Shown: positions 22,901-38,400 of the stretch, in pieces | How the letters are laid out: each line of letters begins with the position of its first letter | Numbering within the stretch: position 1 is the stretch's first letter | Origin: Beaufortia kweichowensis | Taxonomy: Eukaryota > Chordata > Actinopteri > Cypriniformes > Gastromyzontidae | Assembly: GCA_019155185.1 (NCBI GenBank) | Contig: CM032805.1 | Coordinates: 15,739,942-15,803,941, forward strand | Direction of reading: 5' to 3' | DNA: 64,000 nucleotides | The notes under the pieces: model-generated | Told to the model about the DNA's origin: nothing | The model's database searches: none | Seen by the model: the letters and a program-made list of their open reading frames with translations, nothing else | Translations under genes and position numbers: made by a program

Positions 22901-25345
22901 CTGTTTTGGGAACAGTATATCAATCTTTTAATTTATTGAAAACTAATTTAATATAAGTGTACAAAAGTCCAAGATCCCTAATCCTTTTATTTTGCATTGT
23001 TTTCAAATGTAATACACATATTGTGGCGTGTATACAATGTTAAATTGTATTATAGACATTTGAACGAAAAGTTATTAAAAAAAATGAGTTAGATTTCAAT
23101 AGTGATTGATGTGCCCAAATTGCTCTGTAAAAGTACTCAGGACCAAACCTTCATACGCTCTATTCTTAATGCTGAGTTGTTTTCATGATTGGGTCAAACA
23201 TGGTTATTTTGGTTAATTATAACCAAACGGTTGGATTTCTCCATATTATGCCCAACTCTGTGGAAACATCCCAGTATTCTTTTAAGTGTACACTGTAAAA
23301 ATTAATAGATCATTGAGGAACCATTTGAGGTTCTTCTTTTGACACAGCGGTGGAACCAACAGGGGAACCTCAGGACACCTCTTTCACAAAGGACGGTTCT
23401 CTGAGGAACTTCAGAACTGAATTTAGAGTGCCTAAAGCATCCCATAAATTTTTGAAAGAACTATCAAGACTATTAATGGTTCCACCAGTAACCCTAAGGT
23501 TCTTTGAGTAACCACAGGATATTTGAAGCAGTGTATGCAAACTCTGAACACCGTAATTCTTGTGCAATTACGGATTAAATCAAAAGTTACATTTAATCGT
23601 TCTCTTCTTTCTACAGTGCCAGTGGCTATAAAACCATTCATCATTTGTGCACCACACCTGTCAGTCAAATTGTGCCTGTTGCACTACAACTTGCTTCTAG
23701 AATCTGCCACATGCAAAATCTGGTTACGGCAACACCTCAAATTTACCAGCAGATGGCAGCAACTGGACATCTGTCTCATCCTGACATAAAGAGGTATTGT
23801 GTGCTCAGCCCTGCTTATTCTTTATGCTCATATGAGCTGATATGTTTCATGTCTAAAGAATTATTGCAGAATGTTTCTTATTAAAATATCAGAAAAAAAT
23901 AAGGCCAATAATATTCAAAGTCTTCCTCCTTTATACATGCTTTAATCACTGTTAAAAATCGTTCTGTGTTGTTTATTTTATAGGCTGGTGCGTGAAGGTG
24001 TATCTGCTACATCTGCTGGAGTCTCGGCACAAACAGACTGTGTTTGTCACATACCTAAACAGCCATCAGATACTCTGGAGGACTGGCAGAGAATAGCAGA
24101 GTTTTACGTTGAAAGACCACGGATTATAATGTGTGGACGTTCTGTAAGAAACATCTGTTATGTTATTATTTATTGGTTGTGACTTTGATCAAAACAAGTA
24201 ATATGTGTTATTGACATCTGATATTTTATGTTTAAACCAAAACTCTAATTAGAAAGAAACTATGTATAAAAAAATAGTTTTACAACTAATTGATTTACAA
24301 CTAAGGAATACAAAGGCAAAACTCACCATTATGTATGTGATCTTTCTTAAGAGAAGGCAAGAAATAATAAATTTTTTAAACTCAATCCTACAGAAATCAA
24401 ATTATTTTCAAGCTTATGCTGATCTGTCTTTTGGTAGTTTATTGTAAGATTACTGGTAATATTACTTCACTAGGTGGCGATAGACACACATGCAGTGTAT
24501 TTTACAGAATTGCACAGTACTTAAATGTACACTCTTGAAAAGAGAATAGAATAATAGGTCGTAGTGTCATCTTTACAAGTTAAAGCTGCTCTGAGCCGAC
24601 TTCATGTCTGCTTAAAATTCTGTGTAAAGATGCAATGCTGCATAAAATGAACCAGGGACTTATGCAATTATGTTATTTGGAGCTTCCAACAGTTTAATGA
24701 TCTAATTTCTCACAGGTGACACTGTGTGCCAGTGAGCTCAGAATGTTCTGGAATCCAGCACCTCCTAAATTCATCTGTGCTCCGTGTGTCATGAAAGAAA
24801 AACTCTTTCCTGAATATCAGGTACGGCAGCAGTGTTAACAGATGGATCCGTATTTCCTCTAATCTCACTTGGACTTTAACTGCAACATTTACAGCAGATG
24901 TCACTAGATGTCTTTTCCCCATCTGCTTTCCGCATTAATTCTGCAGACTCTCATTGTTTTTCCCAGAAAAGAGAGACTCTAGTAGGTCTTTGTGTATGCG
25001 ACTTGTATTGATGCACACTTGAGCTCGTACATATTTTGATTTGAATGCAATTATCCTGAAAATACATAATAGACGAAAGTGGATAAAGCACTCGGGTATG
25101 GTTCCTGCCAAGAGTTTAAAGAAAAAGATGAGCGCGTATGCATATTAATGCTTTTAATTTTCTAGAAATATAGCTATAGCTACGTTTCTCTGAGATATTT
25201 CCTTTGTACATGCTCATGCTGAATTTTTTTTTGTGAAACAGTTTAATGGAACTGAGAGTCGATTCTGAGAATCCGGCATATGCACTTTAATGTGATAGAG
25301 TCAGTGCTGTAACCCACAGTTATATTCACCTGAACACCTGACACC

Positions 25346-25389
<44 letters not shown>

Positions 25390-26477
25390 CCTCTCTTCTT
25401 TCCTCTACAGGTATTTATCTAGCACTGCATTACTTTGTAAACTTAGGAAAGCACTTTTCAGTACTATTGTTGCTGCTTTTGATGTGTCGCTTCATTGTCT
25501 CCTAATACTTGTAAGTCGCTTTGGATAAATGCGTCAGCTAAATGCCTAAATGTTAATGTAAATGTCATCTTTATGTTTTCAGATAACCCGACCTGACCAG
25601 TGCAAAGAGAACCTGCTGGATGATGTGGTGGAATCAGTTAGCCGTGTGACTGTGACAGAACAAGTCAAGGTTAAAGTCTATTTAACCTTAGTTTAGCTAA
25701 TCCAAAAAGGAAATTCTTTTTTAGTGTTATACAGAGATGAAATATATTAAATAGAATTATATTTGTCTCCATTACTTTAAGAATGCATCAGTGTTTTTAT
25801 TTTTGCTATATATTTATTCAGACATTCTCTTAAATTCTAGCCTTGTCCACAGAAAAATATCTCGTCTCATAAGAGCAAATCTTTGTCAGACTTGAGAACA
25901 ACAGAACTGGCCTCATTTACTCCCTCTGGGTTCAACACAAAAGAACAGGTTATACACAAATTTTAGTTTTTGTTGTCAATTTAAACAACTAATACCTTAC
26001 AAGACATTCTTGTATATTATTTTTTGTTGCACTGGAACAGTCATTACAACCAGATTTCACCTCTCTTTTAATAATATCCTGTTTCCCCTCGGGCTTCCAG
26101 GCCAGACGGCCCCACTCTGCCCCTCACTTAACCCCAGATCCTGAGCCTCTTCTTCAGCTGCGCTCAGACTTCACCAGCCTATCACAGGAGCTGGAACATG
26201 TGCGCTTACAGCAGCAGAAGTCAGTCTGTGCCGCTCTGGCTGGAGATTCCCCACTCAATGCCAGACTGACTGAGCCCCGGGATGTTCTCGCTGGCCCCGG
26301 CTCATCAAAACGGCCCTGCCAGGCCCCAAATCACAAGAGGAACCCACGCAAAGACACAGACAGGGCAAGTGTGTCCTGTTACAAACGGAGGAATGCGAAA
26401 ACAAAAAAGAAACTCGGCTCTGTCAGAATGGCCTACGTTCACAAAAAACTGAGTGAGCCACCACGAACGCTCAAAAG
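19951..26477 (+). CDS. ttc6: ttc6 N-terminal exons 1-9 (residues 1-633)
   Basis: Exon 1 (204 codons) is Ser/Thr/Lys-rich and looks disordered. Exons 4-6 contain a more ordered segment with recurring Cys and aromatic residues (for example SGYKTIHHLCTTPVSQIV, then EFYVERPRIIMCGRS, then FICAPCVMKEKLFPEYQ). Exon 9 carries a short coiled-coil-like stretch (LLQLRSDFTSLSQELEHVRL) and then a strongly basic run around KRRNAKTKKK that could act as a nuclear or nucleic-acid contact signal. No catalytic motif was recognised. The intron phases (0,0,2,2,0,0,0,0,2) match at each junction. Exon 3 uses a non-standard gag acceptor but is supported by phase on both sides. Confidence 0.8.
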
Positions 26478-29400
26478 GTTTAGTCAATTTGTTTATAAAG
26501 ATCATCTTTACATGTTAATATTCATATCACACAGGTTTATTGAGAATCAACTTGTATTGGGTTATTTTGTTAATGTGAAGTTGTTGAAAAATGCTGGTAA
26601 ACATATAATTTCACATTCTATATTAATGCACTGTGATGCTGCGTTGCTTGGCAACCATAACCACTACTGAAACTAAAGTGTGCTTTATTTTTATTATTAA
26701 TAAATGTACCTTTAAATTGAACTTGAATATATTTTACAGTATCACAATGCATTTGCTTTTGTTTTTTAAAGTGATATACCACAAGAGAGGCTTTGCAATG
26801 GTTTTGCCATTGATAGAAGGCTTAAAGAGACCACTTCCAACTCATTCACTCTTTTGCACTGTTTGAAATAATAACATGTTTGTTGTTTTCATTCCCTAAT
26901 AGGAGTGAGTCTTTGTGTCAGTTACCATGGAAGCCCAAACCATCTGAAGGTCTCTCTTCACCCCTCAGCTGCCTCAGTCTGCCTCTGCTACTCAATTTTG
27001 AGAGCTTTGCCGTAGATCACGGTGGAATATCTGACACGACCGCACCCAGAGAATGGGTTCGAGACTTATGGGATGCCTGGTTTGATGAGCTCTTTCCACC
27101 TCTGGAGAATGTCCAGAGTACAGACTGTGTCTCAGGTGGTTTGGAAGAGATCCAGCCCCCACAGGACATGATCCAGGAGCTGGAGAGAGTTGATCTTTCT
27201 GAGGTTCTGGACGAAGGTCTTACTACAGTTGATTTGGAACGTGAAGTGGCAAAGCTAACACAAGTTATGAGTGAACGTGGGAATCACAGTGCGTTTGCTC
27301 TGTGTCGACGTGGAGCACTTCAAATTAAACTTGGTTATCTCAACCAGGCCCTTGAAGATCTTAATGATGTAAGGCACTTTTTTAATAGTGATGTTTACCA
27401 AGGCTAGCATCCGTATTGTTGTTGCTCAAACTTTAAAACCTAACATAAATGTTTATTGTCAGTAGCTATACTTTTGTAAGCACGCAGATTTTCACCTCAC
27501 AGGACATTAAATTGGCAAAAAATCCATAACATTTCATTAAAGGACTCAAGTCATATCTGTGGACCAGAAAATCATAGATGAGATGTGCCGGTGGCATTTT
27601 TTAAATTATCGTGACACAACACATTATTAGCGCACTACATACAGAAGTAATACAAGACCAGAACGGTCTACAGATGCAAGTTGTTTATTTCTCTTAGTTT
27701 ATTTGGTATTAATGATCGATCTGTTGTTTTTCTATTTTTAAAGGCCATCTCCCTGGAGCCCCATTTACTGGATGCCTACTGGCACAGACACAACATCTAC
27801 CTGCTGAGAAACGACCCCAATCGAGCCCTGTCGGATCTCAACATCATCATTAAGAACAACAAGATGCATGCAGGTGTGTGCATGAGTCCACTTACATTAG
27901 CGACAGCAGGGAGACAAGAAAACCACGCAACAGTCGTGTACAGTATTGCTTCCTTACATCTGTACTGGACAAAATACTTGTAAAGAACACTGAAAGAAAA
28001 CAGAATTGTCCTTGCTCTTTACTCTCTTTTCAGTTCTGTCTACTCAGATGAACATGTTATCTTACAAAGCCTAATAGATCAAAAATACTTTGACACAGAG
28101 TTTTACAAGATCCTGACTGATGCCAGTTGTGTTTCAGACGCCTTCATGTCTCAAGCAGAAATCTTCAAACAAAGAGGAGAAACAACAGCAGCTATCGTGA
28201 GCTACAGCCAAGCCATCAAAGCCAAGCCTGATAATGCAGACATCTACTTCAGACGAGCACAGATGTATGATAAGATGGGTGAAGTAGCGCTGGCCATGGA
28301 AGACTACGCTAAAGTGAGTTTCAGCGCAGATTGTTTTCCTGTGATCCTGTCACAGGGTAATTTACTATAGCTATCGCAAAGAGACTGTTGTTGAAGGATT
28401 GGAAGCTGGATCTGAGACAGTGCAGAAGGTTTGTTGTTTCACATGTGAAGGGGCATTTTTTGGAAGCACAGCAGCAAAAGAATTAAGACCTCATATATCA
28501 ATCAAGTACTGAAGTATGACTAAATATAGCACTATATATCTTTTAAAGGAAATCTGTACATGTCTTTATATATATTTTTGTACACTTTGACCAACTGTAA
28601 AATTAAAACCAATGCTTTTCCAAGCAGAGCACATTTGACAGGTGCCTTATTATAATTGCAAATGTCTAAGTATAAAAGTCTATTTATAAATAAGTGGCTG
28701 AAATTATAGAAAACTGTATAATTATTGCATGCTTCACATAATGCGTAAGGAAGATTTTAAAGAAAACTCTTGCATTCGTCCAACAGACATTCACCATTAA
28801 CTCTACAAGGACAGATGCGATGATGATCTGTGGCGTACAGCACTTCAGTAACTCCCAATGGATGCTGGCACTGGAGGATTTCTCTCTACTGCTAAAGCAC
28901 GAACCTGGGAATGCTGTAGCTAGGTCAGTAATTAAATCATAAAATATTTTAAAATAAAGAAAGAAATGAAAAGGGTAGTTAAGAATATCCTTTTATGCCT
29001 TTATGAGATGCATCTTATTTATAAGTGTGTGTGTGGTTTAAGGTTTATATAGTTCATTTAGAGCACTTAAGAGTTCAATTTCCAATAAAAACAGTGGGGT
29101 CCAAAAGTCTGAGACCTCATTGAAAATATCTGATTGCAAATTAAATTATAATGTTTAAATAACAAAAACACGATATGAAATATAATGAGAGAAGAATTTA
29201 AGATTCTGCACTGTTTTACCCCCCAAACAATAGATATCGCTAAGTGTCAAGCTGCTAATGTAATTTGTGATAATGCATGAAAAGTGAATCATTTTAATAT
29301 TGGTCTGTATATATGATGTCTTTGATGAGTAATATAAAGGTTTTGAAGAAGGTCTTTAATGCAGGACATACAGAGGAAGGATCTACATTAAGCTGGGCTG

Positions 29401-32400
29401 TTTTGAAGAGGCAGTCGAGGACCTTTCATTGGCTGTGCACTTGAATCCCAGTGACTGGTTATCATTATACCACAGAGGATTCCTGCTGCGGAAGATAAAG
29501 CCTCAGATGGCCTTAAGAGACCTCAGCACATCTGGTAACTCCCACACAAACATAAATTCTGGATAAATATCAAAAAGATGCACCAATACTTTCTTATAAT
29601 GTGATCTTTGTTTTGGTGAACCTGAGGAATATTGACGTTGAATTTTCTTGAGTAAAATGTTTAGGTTTAACATTTCTTAAAACTGTCATCAAGACAGACA
29701 AAAATGCTGAATAGACATTGATATGTGAACGTAGGCAGCCTACTGGTATTATGCTTTATAGACGCATAACCGTGACTATTTCTTGAATGACCCAATTTTG
29801 CAGCTTAGATTTCATAAATGGTGCACTGTAAAAAAAAAAAGTCTTTTTTCTGTGGAATATTCCCTATCTTTAAATTAAGCTGTTTTGCACAGAATTAAGC
29901 TACCCACTCCCATTATTAGAGCCACATCATAATCTTCACATCTCATCAGAAAAATCTATTAAATCAGGTCATATGAGGATCCTATTTCAGCCAGAAGAAC
30001 ACGAGCTATGCGAGAGCTATATGATGTCGGCTGCTGTAATCTTCTTTGATCTCTGCTGCTTGCCGTATTTTTTTTGCATTGACTACCGTAAACCAAACAC
30101 ATTTAACAGTAAAGTCAGAGGCTTAGAGACGCTCACCTCAAAAACATGAGCTACTATATTACAATTTCTACACTGCATTTTATGGCAGATGCTTTGAAAG
30201 ATAAAGAAAGTGGTAGACAAGAAATCCTAAGAGACATACACTTGCAGAGAGGTAATTGCCAGAATCTCTCATGTCTGTGTATGTGTGTGTTGTAGTTCTC
30301 ATCAATGACAGCGTAGAAAACCTGAGATCTTTCCTGCACCGTGGCTTGCTCTACGCTGAGCTTCAGCTCTGGCGACAGGCCACCGCCGACTTTGAAGCTG
30401 TGATCAAACTTGACAGGTGATGTCTCTGCCGCCTCTGCCGTGTGTCTTCTGTTGCACAGCCAAACCAAAGTGAACTTAAGTGTACTATAGTCTGAAATTC
30501 TTCAGTAAAGTAAGGAAACCATCTCTTGTTGGTCTTGGTCAACAGGTCCATGGCTGTTGCCCATGTCAGTTTGGGACTCATCAGTATGTTGAAAATGGAT
30601 CGAAATTATGAAGCCATCAAAAGGTTCAGTGATGCATTGAAAGCAGATCCCACTTACGTAAGAGCCTACGTGTGCAGGGCCAAAGCTTATTACAATGTAA
30701 GAGGATGTGATATATGGAGGATTAAGATGAAACAATGAATCAATCAATCGTCAATGTTTTGTTTTACTATAACAAATGTGTATATGTAGTCCATTTGCCA
30801 ATTACTTTTCTTTGTAATTTGCCAATTCCAAGTCATTGATGTTCCTTCATGTTTTCTAAATAATTTTGTGTTTTGATTCATGGGTACATATAATAATTAT
30901 TTTAATGTAGATTTTATATTAAGATTTATGTTTTTTTATTAAGCTGTCTGAAATTAAACATGTGCACTTATTCACAGGTGAAGAATTTAAGTGCAGCTGT
31001 GAAGGATTTGAGTCGAGCCATACACCTGAATCCAGATGTTCATGATCTGCACATCACAAGGTTATTCTAATAACTAGGAAGTCTTACAGTTTTCTTTTTA
31101 TTATTTTTAACAATCCTCACTCTTGAGCTTGTGCTTATGGTACATGATGGCAAAACATAATGGCATCTTATGTTCGCAAAAAGCTGCCTTTTATGAAGAA
31201 CCCTCTTCAGCTCTGTAGGGTTCTTGAGTTGGGGCTGTGTGGTTCAATGAACAATAAAGTTCTTAAACTTATATATTCCTCAGCTCATTGTATTGGTTCC
31301 TGGGTTATTTAAAGCATAAATAGAGAATAAAACTCTCGTATATTTTACAAAGGTGATTTTATGAACTGTATGAACTGTGATTTGATGCAAATCAAAACAG
31401 CAAGGTTGTAAATAACAGAAGAATTTATTTAATAGGTAGTACACATGTGTACATTGGTGTTGATTGTTCAGTCAATGAAGCCTTAAAAAGCCTTGAAAGT
31501 TTCAAAACCTTAAAACTGACAAGTATATTCATATACAGCATCTCTCCTGGGTCCATAGCAACAAAGTGCAAAACCCTTTTACTTCCAATTGGAAACTGTA
31601 TACATTTGAGTAATTAGCTCATGCGTAGGAAAGTATTTTAAAGTGTTGTCTCTGTTTTTAGAGGCCGGTACTTGTATGAACTGGAACAATTTGACCTGGC
31701 TACCCTTTCTATACGCTATGCAGCAGAGATGAAAACAGGTAATGGTCATATCAGTTCACTGTCAGTCCAAAGTAAATTGCAAGCATATTTTTAGCTCTTG
31801 AAATGCATCAACTCTTATCGCAGCCCATATTTTAATGACCATCATTAAATCTTATTAGGCCACCTGGCATAACCGAGGGTGAAGTGAACCTTGCAGGGCA
31901 ATGTGTTGCCATAACAACAACAACAGGACCAAACTGTAAAACTCTCTCCTGTTACAGCTCTGGGTTTATCATCGGTCCAGCAAGCAATCATCCAGTCGTT
32001 CCTGGGGAACCAAGCCAAAGCCATCTCATGCCTGCAGGATGCGGTCGATACACGTCCTGCTCTTCCACCCCTCGTTCTTTTGGGAAAGACACTGATGAGG
32101 GAGCACAGGTTCACAGTGAGTCTGACGCCCGTGTAGGGAACATCTGAGTCATGCTCTGTATGGCTTACGTGCTTTGTGGCTGAACTAAGCTGGCAAAACA
32201 TCCAACCTTACAAAAGCTTATAAGCAGGACTTTTATCAGAAAGTCTTCTCAGCACACTAAAGCAATGCTACAAGAGGTCAAACATTATCCTACTGTGATA
32301 CAGGACATATCAAAGGGTTTGGCTCTTTTTTAATAGTCAATAGCCTTTAGCAAACATCACAGCTATAAGTTATTATTTGCTCCCTGCATGGGCTTTGAAG

Positions 32401-35400
32401 AAAGGGACATTATAATTGTAAAGCGTTTTATTGGATAAAAATGTGTAAATCTCTGTTTATGATAATTAGTCTTAGAACGCTATTAATTATAAGTCACTTT
32501 ATCTGCTAAATGTTCATTTGCCTCTTTTAGGAGTATATAAGCATGTAGGCTGAGATGGTGTCAAGGCTAACCGTTTGGATTTTTAATTGATTTTAACTAG
32601 AACAGCTTAACCAGCTAAACCATTATATCAGTTATTGCAGTTATATTGCAGTTTGCATGTGTGTGTGTCAAGTCAAACGTCTGTATTATTTATACAACTT
32701 GGTATATTCATACTGTTTTTGTAGGGTAGCAAGCGTTTGTGTCAGTTTGCACAGTATGTACTTTTTTCTGATTTGCCTTTAAGACTTCTTGATTTTCACG
32801 GTCTCTGATTTTGTTTTGACTGTCAGACAGTTTTAGAGAACATCAGTACGGATATAAACACACCGCTGCATGGTTAGATTACAGTGTCAGACTATATTGT
32901 GTATCTCACACAGGAAGCAGCTGAGAGTTTCAGAAAGGCTCTGACATTGCTGGATACCACTAAAGCCAAACTCAGAAACTCAGAAATTGCAGAAATCTTC
33001 CATCTGATTGGTGTATGCTACATGGCACAGGTGTCTTTGTTACAGGTAATAAATGAGCAGGTTTGTTGCAGTGTAACATCTTGTTATATTTTGTTATGGT
33101 GATGTCTTTCACTATTGTTATGTAGGAGAACGAAGACTCTCTCCTGCTTCAGGCTTTAGATGCTTTCAACAGCGCTTTGAGCGTGAAACCAGACTACGCT
33201 GAAGCTTATCATCACAGAGGCCTGTGCCGCGCTCACCTGCGAGACTCCACGAGTGGACAGGACTTTAATACAGCACTACGTATAAACCCTGACCTTTATC
33301 AGGTATATTGCATACGGTCCACCCTAAATGTCAGAAAGCACATTGAAATCATCAAGTTTTGCACATAGTTGTAAGAGCTGTTAGCTTTACTGTTGTCATT
33401 AAAGCAAAAGTTGGACATACCCTACCAGAAATTATAATTTTTATGTAAATTTTTACATAATTGCCAATAACATAATATGAACATATAACATATAGCTGAC
33501 TTTTAGACCATATAGTTTTTAGCTCAGTGTTCTAGCTAGATTAATATTCCATGCATACACGAAGTGATTCATACACAAAGTGATTCATGTTTAAAACATG
33601 TTATTCCTTTTTTAAGGTACATTTAAGCCGGGCTGCCCTTTATGGAGCTGAAGGGCGATATGCAAAGGCTGTACTCGACTGTAATGAAGCTATTAGAATC
33701 CAGCCCAAGAGTGTCAGAGCCTACTTATATAAAGGAGCTCTTCAATTTTATTTGAAAGTAAGTATAAAAGCACAGAACTGCATCTTACCTAAAGGGAAGC
33801 AGCTCTTTGCAATTTGAGAGAAATATTACTGTATATTATATGATATGGGTTCAATGCGTCTGTAGGCATACGAGAAAGCAGTGGAGGATTTGTCCATGGC
33901 AATCAATATTGACAACACCTGTCCATTTGCTTACTTCAACCGTGGCGTTTGTTACCAGAAACTGCGGGAATATGAGCTGGTGACTGTTTTTTGTTTTTGT
34001 CCACTTTATATCAGCTACTTTACCAAAGCAGCAACACATGCAAAATTGTATTTTCAAAAATGGAAATGGATTTTTATAGACACTACATTTCCTTGTATGT
34101 ATTTTAATGCAGATATCTTTGCATTTGATTTTCAAGGCTCTCAGGAACTACAGCATTGTCCTGCTCCTGGACGGAGAGACGGACCTTAATCTCAAAGTGT
34201 TGATAAACCGTGGCCTTCTTTACGTGGAGTTAAATGATTATAGCAGTGCCCTTCAGGTAAGCAAGAGTTATCAGGCGAAAAGCATTGATTGCACAGAAAC
34301 TTCTATAATTGGTTTTTCTCAAAGACTCAAGGCCTGTAAAAAAAGCATTGCATTCTGGTATTAAAGTAAACTGTTTTATATCTGTAATGTGATGTTCTTC
34401 TTAATGTGAAACATTATAATTATTAAGAACAAGCGTGTGGAAGAACAGAATGTGCAAAATAAATTGTTTGTGCAATCATTTATTTAGTTATACATGCACT
34501 GATGAGTCATTCACAATAAGACCAGTAGCACATAAAATAATTTATGTTGACTTTAATAGCAGCATTCTTAGTACTTAGTAGTTTTGTTGTGATTTACAGT
34601 ATGTGTAAAAGTATTATTGGTGTAATTTTAATATTTTTTTAGGACTTTACGTCTGCAGCACACATGCGTCCTGATGATGCAATAATTCACCATACACTGG
34701 GTGTTCTCCATCACAGGTGTGTGTGTTTAATGTATTGAAATGTATTTGATAGTAAATAATCTTTCTTTACAGGTGAGCTGTGCAAGACTATGGAGTCAGT
34801 TAGTGGATGAGTCAGATTTTGTCAACTAAATCCACCAAAACTTTGAAATGATTCAAATTAAATGAATCATTACATTACTGACATTTGTTAATGACATTGT
34901 TAGTTCTCACAAGAACATCCCAAGCAGTCTGGATATCAACATTTTTCAGTTAATAATGATTTCATGAAGATTATGAATACAGTAATTATTGATATTCTTT
35001 AAGAATGACCTATTATTGCACTTTTGAAAAGGTACATTTTTAATGATGCTGACAGAGCATAGCTGATTCTTTTAATGCTTTTATTGATCAGCTTTCCAAA
35101 AAGCTCTGGGCCTTCAGAGCGTTGAGACTAACAGTGTATTATAGACTGAATAAGTGATCTCTTTATATGAGCTATAATGAAAGATATAACTCAATAGTCG
35201 TGCTGATGTAATTAAAACAAAGACTTTTAGACCTCAAATAAACTGCCCATCACAAGATCAATTGCAGAATTTTTCCCCTTCATCCCCTTTTTTAACAGCA
35301 TGACAGGCTGAATGCTTACACTGGACATGTTACAAAGCTGAAATGTAGTGTTTGAAAAGCAAATACAAAGCTTTCATTATAGGCAGAATTCATTATTACA

Positions 35401-38400
35401 AATTTAGATTAATTAGCCAACAAAATGTAATAATTTTATTCCATTCTGTTTTTTAAGGCTTGGACAGTTGGAGGAAGGCATAGATGCTTACAGTAAAGCT
35501 TTAAGACTTGATCCCTTCTTACAAGATGCTTTTGTGGGCAGAGGTAATGTTTTCATGGATTATGGACACAGTCATGGCAGGAAGCAGGCACAAAGGGACT
35601 TCCTCTCTGCCCTGCACCTCAATCCACTCTGCTCGAATGCTCGCATCGGCCTGGCATACACCTTACAGGTAGATCACAAAAATTGTCTTTTTCTAATCCT
35701 TTTTCTGACAAACATTTGCATATTCCAAGTTTACATTGTAATGCTAATGCATTATGAATGATAAAAAAAAAATGTGTGGTGTTCGTGTGAATGTTTCTGT
35801 GTGTCTGATATGCTTTAATCAACAGTATGCAGGCTGACATGGCCAAATCAATTTGTCACATATTTGCAAATCTGAAGTCTTGTCCATGTCCTGCTGCCAA
35901 GTGATTTGCTAAAATTGTAAATGTAATATGAAATGTCGGCTTGCAATTAACTTTATCTCAGTGGGAAACTAGGCCAATAATATGTCTAGTAGAAAAGTAT
36001 GTCTAGAAAATTACTAATGACTATGGACTGGATAAATTGCTCTTACTGACATCATTTATGTCTGTATGTCATCTGTTACGAAATTTGACCAAATATTAGG
36101 CCTAATCCTTCATGTTGGATGGGTTTCCTTATAGGTAAAGTTCACCCAAGTATTAAAATTGTCTTGATTTTCTCACCCTCCTGTCAGTTCAAACCCAGCT
36201 CCTTTTTCTGTGCAATGAAAGTGTATCCAAGTTCTCATTATACAAAGAACATTATCTATGTTCCTTACATTCTGAATGATTCATTCATTCATTCACCGTG
36301 AGTAAATATTGAAATAATTGTTATATTTGGTTGTACAGTTCCTTTAAATGGCTTGACAAGGATGTTCCCAGGATTATACATACTTTTGAATCTTAATGTT
36401 TAGGAGCAACAAAACATGCTTGGTTCAACTAAAAATCCCTTAAAGCCTGCAGACTAACTTCATTTCAGCTTCCCCCAAAGAAACATGTGACATCAGACAT
36501 GTGTCTGACCCAATCAATATCTCTTTTTTATTTTTTTTTCTGTAAACAATGTCTTTGTTGTCCAATTCTTTTAAATAGTAAATCTTTATTGTGACATGGG
36601 CAGTTTCCAAAGAAAGATCTCAGAAACCAGCAGTACACAAATGTGGATACCGACCATCTCTCTTTGTGCGATTATTCTTGCTTTCATTATCTTTGCTTTT
36701 TCCCTCAGCAGGGAAACTATCTTGCAGGCGGCCTGTTGACTCTCTGTTCTTTATTGATTTGCGCTGAGCTGCATCGATATTCTGTCCTCTACGACAGGGT
36801 TTTGGATTCTTCCAGAGAGCCTGGAATCAGTTCACTGTGGCGATGGAGGTGAACCCTAAATGCTGGCCGGCATATGAAGGCAGAGCTGTCATCAATCTGC
36901 AGATGGGCAACACGTTTGCAGCTCTGCAGGACATAAACACTGCTATAAAGGTTATAGTTTGCATATATAAAACTTAAAATGTGGTCTTAATAACATGAAA
37001 ATAATGACAGGATTATCTTTCAGTATAATCCTCTCTCAGAGCTGCTTTTCACAAACCGAGGGCTGATACAGCAGTTAATGAGGGATAAAGCCAGCGCTAT
37101 GAAGGACTATCAAAAAGCCATCAGCCTTAATCCCAAATACGCTCTGGCACACTTCAATGCCGCCACTCTCTTCTTTTACAACGGACAGTTTCAGCAGGTA
37201 AAACCAGATGCATTTCTCACACTGCTCTGTGAAAGAAATCCTCTGAGGTCTTTTTTCTTCTGTGACACAGGCATGCGAGTGCTACAGCAGAGCCTTTGAA
37301 CTGAACCCATCAGATGAGTCCACCATCCTGAACCGAGCCATCACTCACACGCTGCTGCGGAAGATTCCTGAAGCCCTGCAGGATTTCAGCGAGGCGCTGC
37401 GCCTCAGCCCGCTCTCTGCACACGTCTACTTTAACAGAGCAAACCTGTACTGCACGCTGAGACGGCATCAGTCAGCCGAGAAGGACCTTACACAAGGTGA
37501 GCTGGAGGAGAATAAACCCACAGCCACCTAACATACTCTGTGTACAGGATTTATGTAATTTTTTTCCGATGTCCACTTAGAAAGAACACGTTTTTGAGAG
37601 GCAACATACAACAACATAGTTTTTTTACCTGACTATCATGCTTCTAACATAAACTATGGTTTAAAAACTTAAGACCTCTCATAAGTATTTAAACCACTAA
37701 ATATTAATATCTTAACTATCAGTATGGTGAAAAATGTTTTTCATGGTAAAGTTGACATTTGCATGGAAATGACCATGTGTAATATTAAACTGCACCTGTC
37801 AAGATTGCTCAAGATGACCCTGTGTTATTAGATTTGCCCAGTTGTCATTAGGGAATAACATGCTTTGGAATTTCATGAATAGCCAATTAGAATCAAGTAT
37901 TCCAGAGCAGCTGGTAATAAACCAAAATAAAAAAAACCTTTTCCAACACATGTCCCCCTTTAATATTAAGTATTTTAACCCTTTCATTCTCGCTTCCTCT
38001 TTATTAATGTTTATTTGTTCAAAGTTTGTTATTCTTTCCATTTTCTTGCACTTTTTTACATTTTGTATTTCAAGTGTCCCAACAGCTACACGATACATTA
38101 GCGTATAGAGAATGGTAATTAATGTGCTATCATTCAGATCTTTTTCATTCTGTGCTGTGTGTTTCTATGAATACTGCGGCAGAATGATACATCAGTCATC
38201 ATACATTTACTTCATTAGCAAGCAGAAACTGCAGCATAGAATTAATAGATTTCATGGACATGGATCTAAAAGTTATTATGGTTCAACTTCAAACCTCCTT
38301 TTGTGAAACGAATATGCCAATAATGATTCAGTGCTTTAAATTGAGATTTGTACATCATACCTTTTGTTAAATGACATTGGCAATTAATTACATCTGATAA

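Larger units (their letters stand above)
24821..25582 (+). other. ttc6: ttc6 intron 6 with AT repeat and SINE tail
   Basis: Contains a perfect (AT)n run at 25349-25385, followed by a SINE-like sequence ending in gtaagtcgctttggataaat at 25509-25566. Its tail, ctaaatg with aatgtaaatg, lies only 16 bases before the next exon. Otherwise nothing is recognised. Confidence 0.75.

Noticed and set aside
26880..26902. Start codon of a separate short gene at 26880
   Set aside because: The frame upstream of 26903 is intronic (acceptor ccctaatag). The open frame continues only because the intron end happens to be open, and exon 9 joins exon 10 in phase.
28020..28137. Possible extra ttc6 exon after a ttttcag at 28034
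   Set aside because: The exons ending at 27873 and starting at 28138 join in phase and give a perfectly spaced TPR; inserting this piece would break it.
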